From the NCBI GenBank assembly GCA_035566435.1, contig DATMRF010000022.1:1-64000 (forward strand): a DNA stretch of 64,000 bases. Reading direction: 5' to 3'. Below the pieces are notes generated by a model. The model was not told the DNA's origin, did no database searches, and saw nothing but the letters and a program-made list of their open reading frames with translations. Source of the stretch: DATMRF01 sp035566435 (GTDB lineage: Bacteria; Verrucomicrobiota; Verrucomicrobiia; Limisphaerales; UBA8199). A program made the position numbers and the translations under genes. Shown piece by piece: positions 26,402 to 35,013 of the stretch. Each line of letters begins with the position of its first letter. Position 1 is the first letter of the stretch.

Positions 26402-27568
26402 TTAGGCGGTTTTTGCCGGGTTTGGAGCGGCGTCCGCCACCTCGCGGTAAATCTCGACGTGGCGGCGCGCGATCTTGGCGGGATGATAGCGTTCGAGCGC
26501 CCGTTTCCTCGCCTCGGCAGCCATTCGATTGGACGCTTCCGGTTGCAGCAGTTCGAGCACTGCAGCTCGTATGTCGGCGGGGTCCCGCGGGTTGAAGAGC
26601 AGGCCATTGACTCGATGGTCAATCAGATCAGGGATGCCGCCGATGCGCGCGGCCGCGACGGGCACCCCAGCCGCCATGGATTCCAAAACGACCATTGGGC
26701 AATTGTCCTCAAGGGTCGGCAGCACCATCATGCTGGCGGAGGTGAAGTGTGCCCTCAGCGCGTCGCCTTTCTGAAAGCCTTCAAAGCAGCACCAGGGCCG
26801 CTCCCGCACCAGGGCCAGAAATTCGAGGCCGTAGGGGTCTCCTGCGATGACTCCCCCCAAAAACACCAAGCGAACCCCTGTTTCCGCGGCTATCGGGTCG
26901 AGGGTCCGAATCAGCAGGTTCTGGTTCTTGTAAGGATAAACATTGGCGACGCACACAAGCGTCGGCGGTGTGGCGACCGTGCGCCGGACATCGAAAAAGG
27001 CCTCATCGACAGCGTTAGGCACGAGCCAAGTCTTGTGAGCGAGCGCCTGGACTTGAGCCTGGGTGTAGCGGCTCAGGCAGACCACACCTCCGGTCCGGCG
27101 GATGGCCAGGGACTCCATTCGGGCCGTGATCCAATGGAAGGAGAACGGATTGGCTCCCAGCGCCCTGGCGACCTGGCGCATGTTGCCATGGATGGTGATG
27201 ATGTTGGGGAAGCCGGAAAGGGCCGCTGCAAGGGCGTAGTATCGTTCGGTTCCCTGACCGTGAGCGATGTCGGGACGAAGGTCCCGGAGCTTCCTGCGAA
27301 TTTTGAGAATGGCAGGCAAGTAGCCCGTGCGGAGAAAGCCCCATTGGGGTACCTGCAAGGCGTGGTAGAAAATGTTATTCGCTAAGCGTTCCGGCGCCCG
27401 GACCTTGCGCCGGACGCAGGTGACGATGTGCACTTCAATGTCGGAACACTGCTCCAGGCCGGCCAGCAACGCGGACGGCGCGGACCCAAAATAAGGGTCC
27501 GCCAACTCATATTGGAAGAACGCTTCACGCTCATCAGCCACGATAAACGCCAACCTTAGCGGAGACAT
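26402..27568 (-). CDS. Glycosyltransferase family 4
   Basis: A 388-residue GT-B enzyme. The N-terminal domain starts MSPLRLAFIVADEREAFF and includes DIAHGQGTERYYALAAALSG. The donor domain shows LVCVANVYPYKNQNLLIRTL, FEGFQKGDALRAHFTSASMM and LPTLEDNCPMVVLESMAAG, the EX7E-type retaining signature. The ATG at 27568 was chosen because this is where the fold begins; 89 upstream in-frame residues look like translated spacer. Specificity is unknown. Confidence 0.9.
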   Translation of the reverse strand: MSPLRLAFIVADEREAFFQYELADPYFGSAPSALLAGLEQCSDIEVHIVTCVRRKVRAPERLANNIFYHALQVPQWGFLRTGYLPAILKIRRKLRDLRPDIAHGQGTERYYALAAALSGFPNIITIHGNMRQVARALGANPFSFHWITARMESLAIRRTGGVVCLSRYTQAQVQALAHKTWLVPNAVDEAFFDVRRTVATPPTLVCVANVYPYKNQNLLIRTLDPIAAETGVRLVFLGGVIAGDPYGLEFLALVRERPWCCFEGFQKGDALRAHFTSASMMVLPTLEDNCPMVVLESMAAGVPVAAARIGGIPDLIDHRVNGLLFNPRDPADIRAAVLELLQPEASNRMAAEARKRALERYHPAKIARRHVEIYREVADAAPNPAKTA

Positions 27569-28025
27569 TTTTCCTCTTCTCGCCGTAATGTAATCAAGGT
27601 TGGCCGGCCAACGTTCATGTGAATAACGATTAACAGTGTCCAGCGCTGCGAGGTTTACCGGCAGCAGTTTAATGATGCTTGAACCAACGGCTTGAGTAAA
27701 GGCTTCGGTGACGAAGGCCGCTGGTTTGGGTGCAGGATAAACTTCTTCTGAACCGAACAGTGGCATGCATCGCGCCGAGATGAATCGACGCGGAGCGCGC
27801 TCGAGCCGACGAGATACAAAATTCCGCAATCCCAAGAGAATCCATTCTGGACGAAGAATTGTGTCTCACACCCCGCAGATCCACACGGCGTTGCGGCAGG
27901 GTTTGACACCAGCAAGAGAGAGCCTCATTATCCCGCGGCTATGAGAACCTTTTCCAGCTTCCTGGCTTGCCTCTAGTGGTGGAGACTAAGCTCCCACCCT
28001 GGAGAGACTTGAGCAGCACAGGTAA
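27569..28025. other. Divergent spacer, no gene
   Basis: These 457 bases separate the leftward GT4 from the rightward FkbM gene and should contain both promoters. I could not identify convincing promoter elements. An imperfect inverted repeat (GGTGGAG with CTCCCACC) lies near 27976-28000. Confidence 0.4.
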
Positions 28026-28982
28026 ATGAAAAAGAAGAATCCCCTCGCGCTCGCTATCAGGTGCTACCGCACGTGGCGCTCATTCCGAGTTTATCCTGGA
28101 GTTTATTCGGCCAGAGATGCTTGTAAATATCTGAGTTTCGTACTGCAACCCAATCGATTAACGGAGTGGCAGATGCGGCGTTTTATCCACAAGGAGCTCG
28201 AAATACGAGTGCTCCCTGAGAATGTCCGGGAAATCAAACTGAGGCGAAACGGGCTGATCTTCTATTGGCTGGGGGAGGTCTCCGGCGGCACGGCGGGAGG
28301 CATCTTGCAGGAAATCGACCCCACTAACCCGCACTATTATAACACGCCACCGGTTTATCTGTCGCCTTCCAGCCTGGTTCTCGACGTGGGAGCCTGCGAG
28401 GGTCTGTTTGCGCTGCGGATCACCGCCCACGGCCAAGCCGCGCGTGTGATTTGCTTTGAACCCGCGCCACGCACAGCGTCGTTTTTGTCTCGCGCCGCGG
28501 AAGCTAACGGCGTGGCAGAGCGGATCAATGTCGAGATTTGCGCCGTGGGCCGAAATTCGCGGCAGGTGTTCTTTACGAATTCCGGAGTGCCTGAGTCCAA
28601 CCGCATCGTAACTGAGGCGGGCCCGGGAACCTTGCAGGTTCACCAGGTTGCTCTGGATGATTATTGCGCCGAGCGACGTATCAAGCTAGGCGCACAAGAT
28701 CTGATCAAAGTCGATGCTGAGGGAGCTGATGTGGATGTCATCCAAGGGGCCGAACGACTGATTCGCGAGTTTTCACCTCAGATCGCGGTGACAACCTACC
28801 ATCACCCGGCTCACGCCGAGATGCTCATCAAGTTTCTGCGGTCCGTACAGCCTCGCTACCGGCTGCGGCTAAAGGGGCTCGCATTGTGGGAAACGATCAA
28901 GGTACCCCGACCCGTCTTGCTTCAGGCGGCGCTGCCCGAAGCAGAGGGACTTAAGAATGTGACCTCGGCGGCACGGGCATGA
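28026..28982 (+). CDS. FkbM family methyltransferase
   Basis: A 318-residue FkbM-type SAM methyltransferase. The fold core begins near residue 118 with SSLVLDVGACEGLFALRI, then RVICFEPAPRTASFL, VALDDYCAER and DLIKVDAEGADVDVIQGAE, the characteristic FkbM segment. The N-terminal 110 residues are a variable extension. FkbM enzymes in glycan loci O-methylate sugars. A short spacer leads to the flippase gene on the same strand. Confidence 0.93.
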   Translation: MKKKNPLALAIRCYRTWRSFRVYPGVYSARDACKYLSFVLQPNRLTEWQMRRFIHKELEIRVLPENVREIKLRRNGLIFYWLGEVSGGTAGGILQEIDPTNPHYYNTPPVYLSPSSLVLDVGACEGLFALRITAHGQAARVICFEPAPRTASFLSRAAEANGVAERINVEICAVGRNSRQVFFTNSGVPESNRIVTEAGPGTLQVHQVALDDYCAERRIKLGAQDLIKVDAEGADVDVIQGAERLIREFSPQIAVTTYHHPAHAEMLIKFLRSVQPRYRLRLKGLALWETIKVPRPVLLQAALPEAEGLKNVTSAARA

Positions 28983-29062
28983 GCTGAGCCGTAGGCCGAG
29001 CTCGACATAGGTCTTGTCACTTGACCCGCGGTTCGCTTTTTCGCCAACCTGCATCACTTTAG

Positions 29063-30544
29063 ATGAACGTTCACTGGCCAGCATCATTGCGACTGAACCA
29101 ACCAGGCGTCGCGCTTAAGCGGATTTCGGGTTCCGCTGTTTTCTGGTCTTGGTGTTTGAATGGACTGCGGCTGGCGCTGGGGTTGATCCTTCTGCCGTTG
29201 GTGCTCAGGAAGTTACCGACGGCGGAGCTGGGGATGTATTATGTTCTTCTGAGCCTGGGGGCCATCACGACAATGGTTGATTTCGGTTTTGCGCCGACGC
29301 TCGCGAGGTTTGTCAGCTATGCCATGGGCGGGGCGGAGGCGATTCAAGCGCAGGGCGTGGCCAAAGCCGGGAGCTCGACGTCGCCGAATTATCATTTGCT
29401 CTGGGAGCTGCTTTATACCACCCGAACGCTGTATCGGTTTCTGACTTTGGCCTTGCTGCTGATCCTGGCCATTTGGGGTACGTACGTCGTTGAACTACGG
29501 ATTCATGAGACGGCATCGCCGGCGCTAACAAGGTTGGCGTGGGGGGCGACGCTCGTCGGAGCACTCTGGGACATTTATTCGAACTGGTGGGAAATCTACT
29601 TACGCAGCATGAACGAAGTGGTCACGGCGGCCCGGATCGCGGTGCTGGCCACGACGATTCGCCTAGTGCTGGCGGCGGTGCTGCTGGTTTGCGGCTGGGG
29701 CTTGCTCAGTCTGCCGATCGGCACTCTGGTCGGCGCCTTGGTTCAAAGGCAATTGGCGAGACGGCGTTGTCTCGCTTTGCTTGCGGGCCACCCGACGCCG
29801 GAACGGGTGGAGGTTAAGAAGAACCTGAGCATTCTATGGCCGAACGCCTGGCGTGTGGGCGTGCAGTGCTTCGGCGGATACCTCACCGTGAACGCCAACA
29901 CGGCGATCTGCTTGCAGGTGTTAGGTCTGGTGGCGAATGCGCGCTACGGATTATCCAATCAGCTCCTGAGTATCGCTACCGGAATGGCCTGGGTGTGGAC
30001 GCTGGTCAAGTGGCCGGTCGTGGGTCAGTATTACTCACAGCATGATTTCGGCGCGATTCAGCGGGTGCTAAGACCGAGGCTGTGGCTGCAGAATCTCTCC
30101 TTTCTGGCGATGGCCGCCTTCCTGTTACTTTGTGGGCCACCATTGCTGGAGCGGTTTGGCAGTGGTAAACAGGTGCTCCCGGCGATTTGGTTTGGCTTGC
30201 TGGGTCTGAATTCGTTCCTGGAAATGCAATTCACTTTTTGGGGCACAGCCATTCTGCTGGGAAACCGCTTACCTTACCTGTGGCACTCAGTGGGTTCGAA
30301 TGTTCTAAGCCTGGTCCTTTCGCTGGCGCTTATCCATTTCACTTCGCTGGGGCTAGGGGCGCTGGTGCTGGGGCCGTTGGTCGCCGGCTGCCTGCTCAAT
30401 TATTGGTACTGGCCGTTGTACGGAGCGCGCAGCCTCGGAACGACTCTCTTCCGATTTTTGCTAGGGACAGCAAGCCGCGGCGTGGGAGTCGGCGCAGGGC
30501 GTTCAATCAAACCGCATGGCCCAGGCGACGGAGGAGGTCCTTGA
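29063..30544 (+). CDS. Wzx-like polysaccharide flippase (MATE/MOP fold)
   Basis: A 493-residue polytopic membrane protein with about 12 helices, beginning near residue 26 with SAVFWSWCLNGLRLALGLIL. The pattern RKLPTAELGMYYVLLSLGAI, VDFGFAPTLARFVSYAMGG and GNRLPYLWHSVGSNVLSLVL fits O-antigen and teichoic-acid flippases of the MOP superfamily, which move lipid-linked units across the inner membrane. Its last 38 bases overlap the convergent GT61-like gene. Confidence 0.85.
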   Translation: MNVHWPASLRLNQPGVALKRISGSAVFWSWCLNGLRLALGLILLPLVLRKLPTAELGMYYVLLSLGAITTMVDFGFAPTLARFVSYAMGGAEAIQAQGVAKAGSSTSPNYHLLWELLYTTRTLYRFLTLALLLILAIWGTYVVELRIHETASPALTRLAWGATLVGALWDIYSNWWEIYLRSMNEVVTAARIAVLATTIRLVLAAVLLVCGWGLLSLPIGTLVGALVQRQLARRRCLALLAGHPTPERVEVKKNLSILWPNAWRVGVQCFGGYLTVNANTAICLQVLGLVANARYGLSNQLLSIATGMAWVWTLVKWPVVGQYYSQHDFGAIQRVLRPRLWLQNLSFLAMAAFLLLCGPPLLERFGSGKQVLPAIWFGLLGLNSFLEMQFTFWGTAILLGNRLPYLWHSVGSNVLSLVLSLALIHFTSLGLGALVLGPLVAGCLLNYWYWPLYGARSLGTTLFRFLLGTASRGVGVGAGRSIKPHGPGDGGGP

Positions 30545-31715
30545 CGCGCTGCAAGTCAGGCTGAATGTCATGGCGATACCCCGAGGGACAAATCAGGCAA
30601 TGATAGTCCGCCTCAACCACCTGGGAAATGCAGTCCAGCCAGCCGTCGAGCATGAAGTCTTGCGCGAGGAGAAGGATTTGGCATCCGACCCGGCAAAAAA
30701 CGGCGTTAGTCAGGCCGCTGCCGACGGTGCCGCAGATGGCGTCAGCTTCGGAGAAAAGCTTGATCTGCTGCGCAAAGGTCAGTTCGGCCGGCTGGACCAG
30801 GGCCCAGCCGATACGCGTGAAGAAGTCATGGAGCTCGTCCATGTTTTTGAGATTGCGCACTGAGCCCGTGCGGGCAACGAAAAACTTTTTCGGCCCGGAA
30901 TAATGAGGATCCCTCTTCGGCAGAAACGCCGAGCGGAGAAAATTTATGCCGAAGGGATTGTAACACTGGAGCATCGCGGTCGGTGAGCTGAAGAAATAGC
31001 GTTCGACCTCGAGGTGAATTTCGGAGGTGAACCGGCATCGGTCCAGGAGGCCGAGCAGGGCCAGGCTTTCCCTTTCGGAGGGGAAGAGCGAAGAAGGCAC
31101 CAGGATCTGAGTATCCCTGGGGAGTTCCGGCAGCATAGCAAGTCGGGGCAGCGCATCGAGCAGCCAGTGGGTGTAGTTGGGATGGCCGGAGGTTGGCACC
31201 CAGCGCGAGACGACGCTTGTCCAGCTTCCTTTCAACCTGAGGGAAGGCGGCAGGTGAAAAAAACGGTAAGCCGGGTCGCCGCGCAACCTCGGAAAGCCAT
31301 AGACGGATTCGATGCAAACGCGTTTGTTGTCCAGCAAAACCAAGCTCTCCGTCGCCAGCCGGGCGGGAGCGTGCTCGCTCCAGAAGATGGGCCAAGGCTG
31401 CTCGAGATGCTGACAGTAGTGGCCGAGCACGAACAGTGAGTCCTCAGTGACCGCGGGGTGACCCTGGTCTTCGAGCAGCAGCCGACCATTGACTTTTGGG
31501 AAACCATTGCGAAGCGCCTGGTAGATGGAGAAAGTGCCGGTGGGCGGACCAAACCGGGCGGAACCTCTGAACGTGAAGCGGCCCAATTCGATGAGCGCCT
31601 CGACCAGCCCGCCCCAAAGGTCGTGGCGCAGCCACTGGGCAAAGCGGTGGAGGCGTTCGAAGCGGCGAAGCTTGTGCGCCAGAGTCGCGGGTGAAAGGCC
31701 GTACTCGAGTTCCAT
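30507..31715 (-). CDS. GT61-like glycosyltransferase (DUF563)
   Basis: A 402-residue protein of the DUF563/GT61 type found in capsule loci. The signature is NYTHWLLDALPRLAMLPE near residue 180, then DTQILVPSSLF, KKFFVARTGSVRNLKNMDEL and the acidic ADAICGTVGSGLTNAVFC region. The family includes xylosyl- and N-acetylglucosaminyltransferases. I use the ATG at 31715; an upstream in-frame start would add 15 residues. The 3' end overlaps the flippase gene by 38 bases, tail to tail. Confidence 0.85.
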   Translation of the reverse strand: MELEYGLSPATLAHKLRRFERLHRFAQWLRHDLWGGLVEALIELGRFTFRGSARFGPPTGTFSIYQALRNGFPKVNGRLLLEDQGHPAVTEDSLFVLGHYCQHLEQPWPIFWSEHAPARLATESLVLLDNKRVCIESVYGFPRLRGDPAYRFFHLPPSLRLKGSWTSVVSRWVPTSGHPNYTHWLLDALPRLAMLPELPRDTQILVPSSLFPSERESLALLGLLDRCRFTSEIHLEVERYFFSSPTAMLQCYNPFGINFLRSAFLPKRDPHYSGPKKFFVARTGSVRNLKNMDELHDFFTRIGWALVQPAELTFAQQIKLFSEADAICGTVGSGLTNAVFCRVGCQILLLAQDFMLDGWLDCISQVVEADYHCLICPSGYRHDIQPDLQRVKDLLRRLGHAV

Positions 31716-31795
31716 CGGAGGCGGATTATGGCCGGGGAGTTGCCGTGGCGGCAAGCTCACGTGTAATTCGGTGAAGATGGCCGGGGAGGAAGCCG

Positions 31796-32386
31796 CTACA
31801 ATTCGGCTATCTTTTTCAGCAGCGCAGTTGTGGATTTGCCCGGGAGGAAGGGGACAATCTCGATTTTGCCCCCGGCCTGTTCAACGGTTCGGCGCTCCTC
31901 CTGGTTGAGCGTGTCCAGCGTGTAATCGCCGCCTTTGGCGTAAACGTCGGGCTGGGCCCGGGAGAGAAACCTGGTGGCAGCGCGCTCGGCGAAAATGCAA
32001 ACACCGGTGACGCTCTCGAGGGCGGCCAAAACCATCGCGCGGTCTTGCTCGCTGTTCACGGGCCGGCCTTCGCCTTTCAACTGGCCTACCGATTGATCCC
32101 CATTAAGCCCCACCAGGAGGGCATCACCCAGGTTCCGGGCGGTTTCCAAATAGACGACGTGGCCCGGGTGGAGCAGGTCAAAGCAGCCGTTGGTAACCAC
32201 CAGCCGCTGGCCGCCGGCACGCAGGGCTGCCCGCCACCGCGGCAACTGCTCCCAGGAAATGATCTTCTGGCGAAAATTCACACGCGCATTCTCGACGAAC
32301 AGCGGCAGCGTTGACAAGGAATTGTTCCTGATCGAACCGAACTGATCGCGGCTAGCGACAAGGTCGTCTTGCAGGTTTGTGGCCAT
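31796..32386 (-). CDS. rfaE2: D-glycero-beta-D-manno-heptose 1-phosphate adenylyltransferase
   Basis: A 196-residue nucleotidyltransferase matching the RfaE domain II (HldE C-terminal half). It has VVTNGCFDLLHPGHVVYLET with the HxGH ATP site, LLVGLNGDQSVGQLKGEGRP and DVYAKGGDYTLDTL. The enzyme forms ADP-heptose from heptose 1-phosphate and ATP. The partner kinase domain is absent from this gene and from the window. A dispersed inverted repeat lies directly before the start codon (32387-32462). It implies that a heptose is used in the cell envelope. Confidence 0.93.
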   Translation of the reverse strand: MATNLQDDLVASRDQFGSIRNNSLSTLPLFVENARVNFRQKIISWEQLPRWRAALRAGGQRLVVTNGCFDLLHPGHVVYLETARNLGDALLVGLNGDQSVGQLKGEGRPVNSEQDRAMVLAALESVTGVCIFAERAATRFLSRAQPDVYAKGGDYTLDTLNQEERRTVEQAGGKIEIVPFLPGKSTTALLKKIAEL

Positions 32387-32462
32387 TGTAGAAGATGACG
32401 TAAGCAGTCTCTCTTTTTAACGACAAACATCAGATCAGAGACTCCTCACGTCGTCTCCTACA
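32387..32462. repeat. Inverted-repeat element, pair of arms
   Basis: The left arm (32387-32413) reads TGTAGAAGATGACGTAAGC and is an imperfect reverse complement of the right arm (32433-32462), which carries GACTCCTCACGTCGTCTCC. About 19 bases separate the arms. The left arm abuts the rfaE2 start codon. The same core is found at 393-423 and 38294-38323. Confidence 0.8.
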
Positions 32463-32518
32463 TTGACCGTGAACAGTCGCGACGCCTCAAGAACGCGCCA
32501 TCGCGCTTCGCTTTTCGT

Positions 32519-33268
32519 CTATTGCCCTGCTCTTCGCGCGGGCTTGCCGTAAGGCAAACTTCTGCCAACAGCGAGCAAGCTTTGCCCGAAGGGCGGCCGC
32601 AGTGCTTTGACCTCCAGCGCGTGAACAACCGGGAAGATCGCGCGATCGTATAGCCGGACCTTTTGGCCTTCGAAGGAACGCTTTTTCAGCAGGCAAAAAT
32701 TGAGCCACCAGGCGAAGTAACCGAGGGAGTTGAAGTAGTGCAGGCGAACAATTTCGAAACCGGCAGCAACGAGCTTTTTCCGAAGCTCGGGTCGCTTATA
32801 GCGCCGGAAGTGGCCGAAATCCTTGTCGATAGGCGCATAAATCTCGGGGCGCGCAGGGACAAAAAGGCAGAGGGAGCCCTGGCGTTGCCGGAGCAGGCTC
32901 GCGTATCGCGCCAACTCAGCTTCGTCGTCGCGGATGTGTTCGAGGACGTTGATGCTGAGGATGGCGTCGCAAGCGGTGTCTGCAGGCAAGTCGGCGGCGG
33001 TGCCTTCAAGAATTTCGTGCTGGGGGAAATCGGCGTGATGGCGGGCACAAAAGCGGCGGTCCGGCTCGACCGCGATGGCGCGCCGGACGGCCGGGAGCCG
33101 CACGAGGTGGTCGGTCATCTGGCCGATGCCGGCGCCGACCTCCACGACGTCTCCTTTCAAGAAGGGACCGAATTCCGTGAACAGGGCCTTGCGATAGTTG
33201 ACGGCCTGGGCCAGCGCTTCGAACTCGAAGTCGTCCGTATCGGACTGCAGGTTGGGCGGCTCGCTCAT
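32519..33268 (-). CDS. Class I SAM-dependent methyltransferase
   Basis: A 249-residue methyltransferase with VVEVGAGIGQMTDHLVRL (motif I), AIAVEPDRRFC and CDAILSINVLEHIRDDEAEL. The pattern is that of methyltransferase-11 or -23 enzymes associated with polyprenyl-linked glycans. The ATG at 33268 shares one base with the TGA stop of the upstream GT2 gene, which indicates translational coupling and fixes the start. The C-terminus ends in a basic tail. Its partner GT2 suggests a joint step on one glycan. Confidence 0.9.
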   Translation of the reverse strand: MSEPPNLQSDTDDFEFEALAQAVNYRKALFTEFGPFLKGDVVEVGAGIGQMTDHLVRLPAVRRAIAVEPDRRFCARHHADFPQHEILEGTAADLPADTACDAILSINVLEHIRDDEAELARYASLLRQRQGSLCLFVPARPEIYAPIDKDFGHFRRYKRPELRKKLVAAGFEIVRLHYFNSLGYFAWWLNFCLLKKRSFEGQKVRLYDRAIFPVVHALEVKALRPPFGQSLLAVGRSLPYGKPARRAGQ

Positions 33269-34176
33269 CAACGGAGCAAATTGTACTTCAGAATGCAGCG
33301 CAGAGCGCTCAAGCCGTCTTTCCAATTAATCTTTTTCCCCTCGTCGTAGGTCCGCCCGTAGTACGAGATAGCGACCTCGTAAATGCGCACGTTGAGCTTA
33401 CTGACCTTAGCCGTGATCTCCGGCTCGAACCCGAACCGGTCTTCCTCGATAGTGATTTGCTGCAGCACCTCGCGACGGAAAGTTTTATAGCAGGTTTCCA
33501 TGTCGGTGAGGTTCAGGTTCGTCGCCATGTTCGAGAGGGTAGTGAGGAACTTGTTGCCGACTGAATGCCAGTAATACAGAACACGGTGAGCCGTGGCGCC
33601 GCCAAACCTTGAGCCGAACACCACGTCGGCCTTGCCACTCAGAATGGGGTTGAGTACCAGGAAGTATTCCGCCGGGTCGTACTCGAGATCGGCGTCCTGG
33701 ATGATGATGATGGGAGCGGTTGCGTGTTGGAACCCTGTCCGGAGCGCGGCGCCTTTACCACGGTTTTTTTCATGTCGAACCAGGCGCAGGCGAGGATCCG
33801 TTGTTCCCAGCTCCTGCAAAGCCTTCCAGGTGTTGTCTACCGAGCAGTCATCGACAACGATCAACTCCTGCACCGGCCGCTGCTGGAGTACCCTTCGGAG
33901 CACCTGCGCTACCGTTGCGCCTTCGTTATAAACCGGGGTTATGACGGACAGGCAGGGAGCAATGTCCGCGTTCGACCTTGCTTCCACAAACGGCGTTTCG
34001 GCAACGAGATTCTTCGAGATCACTGCTCGCAATGAGGTCACGAGGGTAACCACGCTTGCCAATGGGAACAAGCCGATTTGCGCGAGGTTGCTCCCATCTG
34101 TCACGATGGAACCACGCGCCTTTTTCGAAAAGCCCACAGCGACATCTCGTGAGAACCGGATGAATATCGAATCCAC
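33268..34176 (-). CDS. Glycosyltransferase family 2, DPM1-like
   Basis: The GT2 domain begins near residue 75 with LSVITPVYNEGATVAQVL and continues with LIVVDDCSVDNTWKAL, KNRGKGAALRTGF, IIIQDADLEYDP and VVFGSRFGG. This is the polyprenyl-phosphate mannose/glucose synthase type. Residues 1-70 do not resemble the family, so the true start may be a later non-ATG codon. The TGA stop overlaps the ATG of the following methyltransferase by one base. Confidence 0.85.
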   Translation of the reverse strand: MDSIFIRFSRDVAVGFSKKARGSIVTDGSNLAQIGLFPLASVVTLVTSLRAVISKNLVAETPFVEARSNADIAPCLSVITPVYNEGATVAQVLRRVLQQRPVQELIVVDDCSVDNTWKALQELGTTDPRLRLVRHEKNRGKGAALRTGFQHATAPIIIIQDADLEYDPAEYFLVLNPILSGKADVVFGSRFGGATAHRVLYYWHSVGNKFLTTLSNMATNLNLTDMETCYKTFRREVLQQITIEEDRFGFEPEITAKVSKLNVRIYEVAISYYGRTYDEGKKINWKDGLSALRCILKYNLLR

Positions 34177-34396
34177 CCTCCATGGAAACCCTCACGGCAG
34201 TCGCAGGCTCCGCTGACCCGAACACTGTCAACAAAGATTTCAGAAAAAATTTGCGCGTCCATGCATCAAAAAGGTGCCTCCGTGCCCGTCCATGCAGTTC
34301 GCCTCCCTGGACGCTGGGGCACCGCCCAAAACCAATGCTACACTTCGCCCGTGCGCCCACGCGCGCAATAAACGACGAACGAAAGCGAGCAGCGTT

Positions 34397-34771
34397 ATGT
34401 ATGATACCGACACCAAAAACCAGTTCCTCGAACTTCGGGCCAAAGGCTGGAGCCTGGCCCGCATCGCCGAGCACCTCCAGGTCGCCCAGCGCACCCTCGT
34501 CGACTGGAATCGCCAGGAGCACGAACAGATCCGCACGCTGCGGGCCATCGAGTTGGAGGCGCTGCAGGAGAAAATCCTCGCCACCCGCGAGCAGGAGTTA
34601 ACCCGGCTCAAAGCGGAACTGGACCGCTTGGAAGCCGAACTGGTCAAACGCACGGTGGAATATGTCTCGACGGAGAATCTCTATCGCTTGACGGCCCTGG
34701 TGCGAGGGGAAATTCGCAAGGTATGCCAGGCCCCGCCGCCGGTGGAGGAGGCGATGGCAGCGGAGGAGTAA
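34397..34771 (+). CDS. Small helix-turn-helix protein with coiled coil
   Basis: A 124-residue protein. Residues about 10-40 (FLELRAKGWSLARIAEHLQV) form a helix-turn-helix resembling those of phage terminase small subunits and resolvase-like proteins, and about 45-90 are a Glu/Leu/Lys-rich coiled coil. I start at the ATG encoding MYDTDTKNQ; earlier in-frame residues look like spacer. No large terminase or integrase lies nearby, so this is an orphan DNA-binding protein. Its role is unknown; regulation of the polysaccharide locus is one possibility. Confidence 0.65.
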   Translation: MYDTDTKNQFLELRAKGWSLARIAEHLQVAQRTLVDWNRQEHEQIRTLRAIELEALQEKILATREQELTRLKAELDRLEAELVKRTVEYVSTENLYRLTALVRGEIRKVCQAPPPVEEAMAAEE

Positions 34772-35013
34772 CCCCAAATTGCACCGCTTCTGCCTCGTTT
34801 CTGCCTCATTACGCCGTGACCTTGGGTCCATGAAAATGAGGCGGTCAAACTTAAGGTTTGATCTGGTCTTTCCGTCGTCAACAGGTTTCCGAGCGCTTGA
34901 CGCTATCCGACGGCTGAGTATTCTCGACGCAATTTGGCGGACCGAAGTCAGGCTTTCCGACGTGTTTGACGTCAGAAGGCGTTCCTGAACAACTCCTCTG
35001 AAGTGCTGCGCCT

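Noticed and set aside
34397..34771. Prophage packaging module
   Set aside because: Only one small terminase-like protein is present, without large subunit, portal or capsid genes.
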